This document shows, piece by piece, positions 9,501-15,498 of a stretch of DNA of 23,763 bases; within the stretch, counting starts at the first letter, position 1; each line of letters begins with the position of its first letter. Source of the stretch: Burkholderiales bacterium (GTDB lineage: Bacteria > Pseudomonadota > Gammaproteobacteria > Burkholderiales > Burkholderiaceae_C). Under the pieces are notes generated by a model. It was not told the DNA's origin, did no database searches, and saw nothing but the letters and a program-made list of their open reading frames with translations. Location of the stretch: the NCBI GenBank assembly GCA_947462175.1, contig CANHOE010000003.1, forward strand, positions 1 to 23,763, given 5' to 3'. Both the position numbers and the translations under genes were made by a program.

Positions 9501-12496
9501 GTGATGGCCAGGGCGGGTTCTCGAATGCCACCGTCACCATTACTGTCGGTACGAATACGCCGCCTGCGGGCAGCGACACCGCCACCAGCCTCGCCGAGGA
9601 CACCTCACGTGCTTTCAGCGCAGCGGACTTCGGTTACTCGGATGCCGATGCCGGCCAGAGCTTCGCCCAGGTACGCATCGACACGCTGCCAACGGCAGGC
9701 GCGCTGACCCTGAACGGTATCGCCGTCGCGGCAGGCCAGATCGTTGCGGTCGCTGACCTCGGCAACCTGTTGTTCACACCGGCACCCAACGCGAATGGCA
9801 GCGCGTACGCAGGCTTCGACTTCAGCGTGCAGGACAGCGCTGGTGCGTTCGACTCGATGCCGAACCGCCTGACGATCGCGGTCAGCGCTGTCAACGACGC
9901 GCCAGTTGCCAGTGGCGTGGCCACCCTGGCAGCCATCAACGAGGACGACACCAACCCCGCGGGCGCCACTGTGGGCAGCCTGTTCTCTGGCCATTTCAGC
10001 GATGCTGCGGACCACATCAGCGGCGGGTCCAGTGCCAACACGTTCGCCGGCATTGCCATCAGCAACCACACGCCAGACGCAAGCAAAGGCACCTGGCAGT
10101 ACTCGACCGACGGCGGCACCAACTGGGCAACATTGCCTGCCGGCAGCAATGCCGCTGCGGTAACGCTGGCGAGCAGCGATCTGCTGCGTTTTCTACCAGC
10201 GACCAATTACAACGGCTCCGCCACACCCTTGGACGCCCACCTGATCGAATCGGGCGGCGAGTCCATCAGCAGTGGTGCCACGGTCGATCTGAGTGCTGGT
10301 ACGGGCGCGAGCAGCGTCTACTCGGTGTCTACGGTGGTGGTCAACCAAACCATCAACCCGGTGAACGACCCGCCGGTCGCTGTCAACGACCAGTTCACAA
10401 CCGCAGAAGACGTGCCGCTGACGATCACGCGGGCTTCGCTGCTGGCCAATGACAGTGATGTCGACGGCAATCCACTGTCCGTCATATACGCGGTCTCTGC
10501 CGTCGGTGGCACGCTGGATATCGTCGCTGGCAACTTCGTCTTCACGCCCAACCCCAACTACTTCGGTCCGGCATCTTTCACCTACGGCATCAGCGACGGC
10601 CGGGGCGGTACCGCCACGGGCACCGTCAACATCGACGTCACGCCGGTCAACGATGCACCGGTCGCGCGGCCCGATGAAGGCGCCGTGACGGCGGCACAGA
10701 CGCTGATCGTCAGTGCGGCCCAAGGCGTGATCCAGTCGACCGCGGCCCCTGCCGGCCGCGACACCGATGTCGATGGCGACGCGCTGACCGTGACCCGCGT
10801 CTCGGCCGGCGCCGGCGCCCCCACGACGCTCGTGCCGACCGGAGGTGCGACCATCGCCGGTACCTACGGCGATCTGCTGCTGCGCAACGACGGCAGCTAC
10901 AGCTACACCGCGAGCCGGGCCGATGCAGTGGCCACCGGTACGCGGGTCAACGATGTATTCACGTATCAGGTGTCGGACGGCAACGGTGGCTTTGCAACTG
11001 CGTCGCTGACCTTGCAGGTGGGCGGCGCCGCCGACACACTGAATGCCGCACCGCCGACGACGACAGTCTTGACCTCCACACTCGGCCTCAACGGCGAGTA
11101 CTACGGGTACAACGACTTCAATCCGGGCCCGACCAGCCCGAACCGGCGGCACTCCGATGACGGTGTGCATGGCAATCTCGATCGCGCTGCCGATGTCACG
11201 TCGATCGTCAATGGTCGGAACGCAGCCTTCACGGCCGCCGGCACACCCGGCATTGTCGGCACCTCAACAGCCGCAGCCGAGGACGCGGCCGATGCGCGCT
11301 TCACCGCGCGGGCCATCGACTACGGCACCTCGCCCACGGTCACCGGCACCTTGGGCACGAACCTGAACATCGCCGCAGGCGGCTCGACCGCCGGACTCAC
11401 CAACGACAACAGCCAGTTGTTCAAGTTCCTCAATCGCAGCGGTGGCGGCGATGCGAGCACCATCACGGTCGGACGGGGCACGGGCGACAACGACCAGATC
11501 GGCGGCGGCCCGACCAGCGGGCTCGGCCGCACCAGCGATGCGGCGATACGCCTGTCCGGCCAGGCGTATCTCGCCGCTGGCCTGTATGACATCCGCGTCT
11601 ATGCCGACGACGGATTCCGGCTGCGGCTGGACGACCAAACCGTGGCGGCGTTTGACAACATCCAGTCGCCCACCACGCGGGTCTACACGGGAGTGCCGAT
11701 TGATGGGGGCTTGACCCCGCTGGAATTGCTCTATTGGGAGCAAGGCGGCAATGCAGTGCTGCGAGTCGAGTTCAAGCTGAGTGGCACTGCCGACTCCGCT
11801 TATCAGGTGCTCGGGTCACAGAATCTGCCCCTGTTCAGCGATGCAAACGCGCCGGTGCTGTCGGACCTGCAAGACCTCGTGGCCGGGCCGACGCCAGGCA
11901 GCTACTTGGTGCGCACCGGCTCGTTGCTCGACGGCGGCAACGGCGACGACACGCTCACCGGCAGCGCTGGCCGCGACATCCTCATCGGCGGTCAAGGCAA
12001 GGACACACTGAACGGCGGCGCCGGTGACGACCTGATCCGCGGTGGCGCTGGCCATGACCAGCTGACTGGCGGGGCAGGCCACGACGTCTTCCGCTGGTCG
12101 CTGGGTGACGCGGGAACGGCCGGCGCGCCAGCTCGCGACGTCATCACCGACTTCGACAACACACCGCATGCTGGCGATGTGCTGGACCTGCGCGACCTGC
12201 TGGTGGGCGAGTCTCATGCGGCCAACACGGTGGCACTGCCCGCGTCCATCGGATTGAACAACGCGCTGACGATCACCGCGAACGACGGTAACCTGGTCAA
12301 CTATCTGCACTTCTCCATGGTCGGTGGCAACACCGTCGTCGAGATCAGTTCCACCGGAGGCTTTACGAGCAGCTACACGCCGGCGGCGGTTGATCAGGTG
12401 ATCACGCTGACAGGGCTGAACCTGGTCGGCAGTTTCAGCAACGACCAGCAAGTCATCAACGACCTGCTGCAACGAGGCAAGCTGGTCACGGACTGA
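6599..12496 (+). CDS. Large RTX adhesin with retention module (LapA-type), secreted by type I secretion
   Basis: This 1965-residue protein is predicted to be a surface adhesin held in the outer-membrane channel. Residues 1-~70 form a retention module (VKPGD-like core LKPGDIVRRGDVILTSQDG). A LapG cleavage site TAAG is at 105-108, followed by the typical LAGGDGGEFLPGLRVDR. From about 167 to 1480 there is a chain of roughly a dozen cadherin-like/VCBS domains, many ending in NDAPV-type linkers and carrying Asp-rich calcium motifs such as NDSDVDGNALTVT. A PA14-like domain spans ~1495-1744, six RTX nonapeptides cover 1779-1832, and a type I C-terminal secretion domain ends in NDLLQRGKLVTD. The ATG at 6599 fits the module start; a GTG at 6575 would add eight residues. 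It is much shorter than P. fluorescens LapA. Its stop is 12 bases from the convergent lapD stop. The family call is firm; the ligand is unknown. Confidence 0.94.
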   Translation: MPTIVLTAHGKVTGLWGSAIIKGADGHAHPLKPGDIVRRGDVILTSQDGIVELTSDGNALPIVAAPTAEAATGILPADTPPKAEARNEVDRVIEKLAQDDADAATAAGLAGGDGGEFLPGLRVDRITESLTTLGLDSNQAADANDTPPVADAEASAAALANIAPSALDDAISGPENTTLPVDLRGVDSDGNVVSITVTSVSTGGTLLLADGITVVSAGQTLTPAQAVGLLFRPTADFVGQAAITFFVTDNQGSTSNGATVSLNVVDTSPPPPTNQAPVGVNDSATTAEDTPATGNVLGNDRDPDGDALTVTQFSIGGATYAAGDTAVLAGIGRLTLAGNGAYTFTPEANYNGPVPVATYTVSDGVDSVTATLTLSVTAVADAPLVTPDTVPATEDQAVVFDPRSNDGNIDGTPLAITAIGGQPIAIGTPVVLPQGTVSLNADGTLTFTPNPNVNGPVVFDYTVSNGGAASTSQVTINIAPVNDAPVAVDDLTSTPINTSTTITVLGNDSDVDGNALTVTAASVDPARGAVSINPNGTLAFTPAGNVSGPVLVSYTISDGQGGFASATVTVNVGPNTPPTGTNALVVIAEDGSRTFTATDFGFSDADAGQSFANVRIDVLPAAGTLTLLGVLVVAGQVIAVADLANLVYEPAPNANGSGYASFSFSVQDSGGAFDTLPNQITIDVTPVADAAVIGGVASGATVEDTTLSTGGTLTITDPDASEAAFNPLTGVAGAHGTFNIDASGVWTYTLDNTDPAVQALGAGQSLPNETFTVTSIDGTSQVVTVTITGTNEAPVAQAASAAVDEDAPLFSGTVTATDLDANAVLSFSLNAAPPPGLTFNPNGSYTFDASNAAYQSLAAGQQQVLTIPYTVTDDQGATSSANLVITVTGTNDAPIAANDSASTPINTSLASIDVLGNDSDLDGGTLTVTAANLVNPALGSISINPNGTLAFTPASNVSGPVVVNYTVGDGQGGFSNATVTITVGTNTPPAGSDTATSLAEDTSRAFSAADFGYSDADAGQSFAQVRIDTLPTAGALTLNGIAVAAGQIVAVADLGNLLFTPAPNANGSAYAGFDFSVQDSAGAFDSMPNRLTIAVSAVNDAPVASGVATLAAINEDDTNPAGATVGSLFSGHFSDAADHISGGSSANTFAGIAISNHTPDASKGTWQYSTDGGTNWATLPAGSNAAAVTLASSDLLRFLPATNYNGSATPLDAHLIESGGESISSGATVDLSAGTGASSVYSVSTVVVNQTINPVNDPPVAVNDQFTTAEDVPLTITRASLLANDSDVDGNPLSVIYAVSAVGGTLDIVAGNFVFTPNPNYFGPASFTYGISDGRGGTATGTVNIDVTPVNDAPVARPDEGAVTAAQTLIVSAAQGVIQSTAAPAGRDTDVDGDALTVTRVSAGAGAPTTLVPTGGATIAGTYGDLLLRNDGSYSYTASRADAVATGTRVNDVFTYQVSDGNGGFATASLTLQVGGAADTLNAAPPTTTVLTSTLGLNGEYYGYNDFNPGPTSPNRRHSDDGVHGNLDRAADVTSIVNGRNAAFTAAGTPGIVGTSTAAAEDAADARFTARAIDYGTSPTVTGTLGTNLNIAAGGSTAGLTNDNSQLFKFLNRSGGGDASTITVGRGTGDNDQIGGGPTSGLGRTSDAAIRLSGQAYLAAGLYDIRVYADDGFRLRLDDQTVAAFDNIQSPTTRVYTGVPIDGGLTPLELLYWEQGGNAVLRVEFKLSGTADSAYQVLGSQNLPLFSDANAPVLSDLQDLVAGPTPGSYLVRTGSLLDGGNGDDTLTGSAGRDILIGGQGKDTLNGGAGDDLIRGGAGHDQLTGGAGHDVFRWSLGDAGTAGAPARDVITDFDNTPHAGDVLDLRDLLVGESHAANTVALPASIGLNNALTITANDGNLVNYLHFSMVGGNTVVEISSTGGFTSSYTPAAVDQVITLTGLNLVGSFSNDQQVINDLLQRGKLVTD
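6911..6922 (+). other. Predicted LapG cleavage site (TAAG) in the adhesin
   Basis: Codons Thr105-Ala106-Ala107-Gly108 lie just after the retention module, preceded by a predicted helix (VDRVIEKLAQDDADAA) and followed by a glycine-rich stretch. In P. fluorescens, LapG cuts LapA between the two alanines of a TAAG at nearly the same residue number. A matching protease gene is present at 14472-15170, so this is a strong functional prediction. It has not been tested here. Confidence 0.85.
8041..8667 (+). repeat. Adhesin internal duplication, copy A (two-domain module)
   Basis: This segment encodes a calcium-motif cadherin-like domain (STPINTS, VLGNDSDVDGN, SINPNGTLAFTPAGNVSGPV) followed by a second domain (AEDGSRTFTATDFGFSDADA, VRIDVLPAAGTL, PAPNANGSGYASFSFSVQDS). 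The same pair in the same order recurs at 9268-9900. The copies are diverged but align throughout, which points to an older segmental duplication. Confidence 0.85.
9268..9900 (+). repeat. Adhesin internal duplication, copy B (two-domain module)
   Basis: This copy repeats the domain pair of 8041-8667, with STPINTS, VLGNDSDLDGG, SINPNGTLAFTPASNVSGPV, then AEDTSRAFSAADFGYSDADA, VRIDTLPTAGAL and PAPNANGSAYAGFDFSVQDS. The copies are offset by about 1.23 kb and are separated by one VCBS-type and one cadherin-like domain that do not belong to the duplicated pair. Confidence 0.85.
11081..11830 (+). other. PA14-like candidate ligand-binding domain of the adhesin
   Basis: Residues ~1495-1744 begin LNGEYYGYNDFNPGPTSPN. 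They contain the PA14 core: GQAYLAAGLYDIRVYADDG, then FRLRLDDQTVAAFDN, and later LELLYWEQGGNAVLRVEFK. The adjacent Asp1670-Asp1671 match the Asp-Asp motif that holds calcium and sugar in yeast flocculin PA14 domains and in the PA14 domain of the Marinomonas ice-binding adhesin. The insert between ~1520 and 1650 is long and Gly/Ala/Thr-rich. Its place just before the RTX repeats, at the end exported first, fits a tip ligand-binding role. Sugar binding is inference. Confidence 0.72.
11933..12094 (+). repeat. RTX nonapeptide block (six GGxGxDxxx repeats)
   Basis: Residues 1779-1832 are six consecutive nonapeptides: GGNGDDTLT, GSAGRDILI, GGQGKDTLN, GGAGDDLIR, GGAGHDQLT and GGAGHDVFR. Such repeats fold into a calcium-bound beta-roll outside the cell and mark type I secretion substrates. 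The second repeat is degenerate in its first glycine pair. Confidence 0.93.
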
Positions 12497-12508
12497 GAAC
12501 GCTGCACC

Positions 12509-14434
12509 TCACGGCGCGACCTCAAGCGCGCTGATCCAGGGTCCGGTGGCGCCGTCGATTCCACAGTCCCACAGGCGGGCCGCATCGATGGCATCGGACA
12601 CGCCCTCCGCGTAGACATGGATGCCCAGGCCATGAAGCAAGCCCACCGTGCTACGCACGAACAGCGCGCGGTGTTCGTCGCGACCCACCCCGGCAATCAC
12701 GGCAGCATCGAGCTTCAGGTAGTCCAGGCCGGCCTCGAACAGCCGGGGGATCTGGCCCAGCCGCTCTCCGGCATGCTCGATGCCGAAGCGGGCGCCCGTC
12801 GGCCGCAGTTGCCGGCCCAGTTCGCGCAGCAGTTCGAAGTGCTCTACCGCCGCAATCTCGCTCACCTCGAGCGAGATCAACCGCGCGGCCTGCGGCTTCG
12901 CCCACAACAGGGCTCGCACACGGGCAGCGAAGGCGCTGTCGACCAACGAGGCCGGCGACAGGTTGACGCAGCGCGGGCGACCATCGTGTTCAGCAGCATG
13001 AAGCGCCAGCATCAACGCGCGCTCATCGATGACGCCGGTGAGCCGGCTGCGCACCGCCAGCGGCAGCCAGCGCGCGGCAGGTTCGAAAACACCCTGGGGT
13101 TCGAGTTGAAGTCGCAGCGGGCATTCCAGATGCAGCAGCTGGCGTTGCGTGTTGAGCACGGGAAACTCCATCAGTCGCACGCGCTCGCTCTGAGCCAGGG
13201 CCTGCTCGATGCGCTGTCGCCAAGTGCCCTCACCCAGAACGGCCAGCGCGCCCGGCGGATGTGGCCCGAACTCCACGGCAAATGGCCCGCAGTTCTCGGC
13301 ACGCGCCAAGGCAGCGTCGGCCGAGCTCATCACCTGGCTGGCCTGCATCCCGCGGTGAACCTCAACGGCACCGATGCACACCGCAGCGCCGCTGCCGAGC
13401 GTCGGCAACACCAATTGCAGCGCCTGGGCCAGCGTTTGAGCAGTCTCATGGACCACACCGGGCGCCGGCAGGCACAACGCAAAGTCCGAGCCATTCAATC
13501 GGCCGAGGAAACATCCCTTCACCTCGTCGGCATAGGGCTGCAACGATTGCGCAATCGTCGTCAGCATCCGATCCGTCGCGGCATGGCCGAACTGCCTGTT
13601 CAGCGCGGCGAGTTCCATCACCCTCAGCAACACCAGCCCGCCTTCAGCCGGCCCGTCCTCCCGCTGCAATGAAGCGGCGAGTTGGAACATGAAGTGGCTG
13701 CGGTTGGACAATCCCGTGAGCACGTCGCCATTGACCTGGCGGTGCAGGGTATCGAGTTGCGCGGCCTGCGCCCTGGACGTCATGCGCAGCCTATCGACCA
13801 GCGAATTCATTGCACGTGCCAAGCGCTGTAACTCCGGCACCCGCGGTTCGGACGCCGTGATGAACTCACCCTGTTCGAGCGATTGCGCCTGCGCCACGGC
13901 CATGTCCAGTGGCCGGCTGATGCGGCGTACAACCACCCAAGCAAGGCCAGCGGCCATCACCCCGACCAGCGCCATCGCAAGGGCCGTGCGCAGCGTGCTC
14001 GACCACAACGCATCGTGGGCATACGACACCTGGCTTTCCACCAGCACCTGACCCAAAGCGCGCCAGCCGTCGGACACTTGGGCAGTGCCCGGCTGTGAGT
14101 TGATCGGCACCATCTGCACGAACCACGCGGGCGCCGCGCCCGACGGCACACCCGCCTCCCGGCTGAAAGTCAACTTGCCGTCCGTCGACCTCAGTTGCAC
14201 ACGCCGGTAATAGCCAGTGTCGAACTGCGCGGCCATCAGCAGGGCCATCAGTTCCTCATCGCCCTTCTGCTGAGACAGAGCCATCGCCAGCGACGCAGCG
14301 TTGTCGCTGTTCTTCAGCCGCAGTTGCGTCTGCAGCAGATCGCGCGCCGAACTGGTGGCCACACCGATGCTGCCCAGGAAGGCCAGCAGCACCGTGGCCA
14401 GTAGCAAGAGCAAGACTTGACGTATCAGCGACAT
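12509..14434 (-). CDS. lapD: LapD-type c-di-GMP receptor controlling the LapG protease
   Basis: This 641-residue inner-membrane receptor has a first helix at ~4-27 and a periplasmic LapD/MoxY-type domain up to ~148. A second helix follows at ~150-170, then HAMP at ~170-222, GGDEF at ~235-395 and EAL at ~405-641. The periplasmic GW output motif (SDGWRALGQV, Trp124) corresponds to Trp125 of P. fluorescens LapD, which contacts LapG. The GGDEF motif is replaced by NGSDF (314-318). The EAL domain keeps ECPLR (438-442) and AEGV but lacks the DDFGTG metal site (here IEHAG). Both domains are therefore probably enzymatically dead, as expected for a receptor. The ATG at 14434 has a clear AGGAG site; an upstream in-frame ATG at 14560 lies within lapG. 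The gene follows lapG by 37 bases, probably in one operon. Confidence 0.95.
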   Translation of the reverse strand: MSLIRQVLLLLLATVLLAFLGSIGVATSSARDLLQTQLRLKNSDNAASLAMALSQQKGDEELMALLMAAQFDTGYYRRVQLRSTDGKLTFSREAGVPSGAAPAWFVQMVPINSQPGTAQVSDGWRALGQVLVESQVSYAHDALWSSTLRTALAMALVGVMAAGLAWVVVRRISRPLDMAVAQAQSLEQGEFITASEPRVPELQRLARAMNSLVDRLRMTSRAQAAQLDTLHRQVNGDVLTGLSNRSHFMFQLAASLQREDGPAEGGLVLLRVMELAALNRQFGHAATDRMLTTIAQSLQPYADEVKGCFLGRLNGSDFALCLPAPGVVHETAQTLAQALQLVLPTLGSGAAVCIGAVEVHRGMQASQVMSSADAALARAENCGPFAVEFGPHPPGALAVLGEGTWRQRIEQALAQSERVRLMEFPVLNTQRQLLHLECPLRLQLEPQGVFEPAARWLPLAVRSRLTGVIDERALMLALHAAEHDGRPRCVNLSPASLVDSAFAARVRALLWAKPQAARLISLEVSEIAAVEHFELLRELGRQLRPTGARFGIEHAGERLGQIPRLFEAGLDYLKLDAAVIAGVGRDEHRALFVRSTVGLLHGLGIHVYAEGVSDAIDAARLWDCGIDGATGPWISALEVAP

Positions 14435-14471
14435 GATCGCTCCTTGTAATCGATGAATTGGCGACACGGAG

Positions 14472-15170
14472 TCATGGTGGAAATCCTTCCGCGCGGGCCT
14501 TGGCCAGTGCGTCTCGCCAGCGCGACAGCCGTGCCACAGGATCGCCGGCCGTCTGCACACCCGTTCCCTGCCATAGTCCGTCTGCGTTGAAGCTGAACAC
14601 GGGCGTCAGATCGGGCCGTCGCGACGCAGGGCGCAACTCGGAGATGAGGTTGTCCAGGATCAGCGGCTCACCATCCGATTGCGGGTAGTACGCCAGCACC
14701 ATATGGGCTTGTACGGGTCCACCAGGGCCGCCCATCTGAGCCCGCACGTAGACCAGCCGCAGCGTGCTCGCAGCGATACCGACCGCACGCAGGCTGAAGT
14801 ACTTGGCGAGTGCGAAGTCCTCGCAATCGCCTTCGCCCCTGCCCAGCATCTCGAACGGGCTCGCCCAGTAATCAATCTGCCCCCAGACCTGCAGGTCGTC
14901 GCGAAAAATGATCCTGCGGTTGAAGAAATCGTTGATGGCTTGCAGTCGAGTCACATCCCCCTGGCCCAGCGCTGCCGTCAGCACCGGTCGCAGTGCCTGC
15001 CAACCTGCCAGCGCTCTCGGCCCATGCGCCTGCGCAGCCAGGGCCATGCGATCGGAATCTCCCGGTGGCACAGCCCACACGGCCGCCTGCAGGCCGACGA
15101 TCAGCACACAGCGCCCGATCCAGCGCGTCCAGCGGCGGGTGAATGCGGTCAAGAGATCACGGCGATTCAC
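14472..15170 (-). CDS. lapG: LapG-type periplasmic transglutaminase-like cysteine protease
   Basis: This 232-residue protease is predicted to cut the adhesin at TAAG and release it from the cell. The N-terminal hydrophobic stretch (~18-33) is a signal peptide or anchor. The catalytic triad is Cys116 (GEGDCEDFALAKY), His156 (VQAHMVLAYY) and Asp173 (LILDNL); the His-Asp spacing matches P. fluorescens LapG. Asp115 and Glu117 flank the cysteine as in calcium-binding LapG proteins. The likely start is GTG at 15170: it is the first start codon after an in-frame stop about 57 bases upstream, although its ribosome-binding site is poor. The gene lies directly upstream of lapD on the same strand and is divergent from the lapE-like gene. 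A candidate sigma-28 promoter lies about 90 bases upstream. Confidence 0.94.
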   Translation of the reverse strand: MNRRDLLTAFTRRWTRWIGRCVLIVGLQAAVWAVPPGDSDRMALAAQAHGPRALAGWQALRPVLTAALGQGDVTRLQAINDFFNRRIIFRDDLQVWGQIDYWASPFEMLGRGEGDCEDFALAKYFSLRAVGIAASTLRLVYVRAQMGGPGGPVQAHMVLAYYPQSDGEPLILDNLISELRPASRRPDLTPVFSFNADGLWQGTGVQTAGDPVARLSRWRDALAKARAEGFPP

Positions 15171-15498
15171 GGGCGTGGGGCGCGGGCTCGTGCGAGACGG
15201 GCGACTGTTGGTGAGTGCAGCGTGCCTTCAGTGAACATGAAGACGCAAAAGTGATGCCTCGTTGTCGTCCGCCGGCCCCCTAACTTGAGGGATCTGCCCT
15301 CGTCGCGATGCGCGCCCGCGGCGGCGCGCGCCCGGTCAGGCTGCTGCACCGTGCAATCTTGTTGCAATTGAGTCACTTTGACGTTCTAGTGCTGGTCGTC
15401 GGGACATAAACTGTTTTGCGGCTGGCCCGGGTATGCCGTTCTGTGCTCATGAACGGCAGACTCTTCTGCAAAACCGGAATCTGCCGCGAAAACACCCT
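15171..15498. other. Divergent regulatory gap between lapG and the lapE-like gene
   Basis: No gene is evident in these 328 bases. On the minus strand there is a sigma-28-like promoter (15262-15288) facing lapG. On the plus strand near lapE there is a weak sigma-70-like pair, TTGCAA (from about 15363) and TCTAGT with a 17-base spacer. Each hexamer matches only four of six consensus bases, so the second call is weak. Confidence 0.5.
15262..15288 (-). promoter_or_regulatory. Candidate FliA (sigma-28) promoter for lapG-lapD
   Basis: Read on the minus strand, TCAAGTTA (15288-15281), an 11-base spacer and GACGACAA (15269-15262) match the sigma-28 consensus TAAAGTTT-N11-GCCGATAA at six of eight bases in each box, with exact spacing. 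It would start transcription about 80 bases before the lapG GTG. The match was found by eye, so chance is a real possibility. Confidence 0.4.

Noticed and set aside
8041..10660. The repeated adhesin domains considered as a CRISPR or other DNA-level repeat array
   Set aside because: The repeats are diverged, in frame and protein-level (cadherin/VCBS domains), with no short identical repeats and spacers.
12617..13672. Plus-strand open frame of 351 codons opposite lapD
   Set aside because: lapD on the minus strand shows HAMP, GGDEF-like and EAL-like segments and a good ribosome-binding site; the plus frame has no recognisable domain.
15377..15409. TTGACG followed by ACATAA as the main lapE promoter
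   Set aside because: The spacer is 20 bases or more, too long for a normal sigma-70 promoter.
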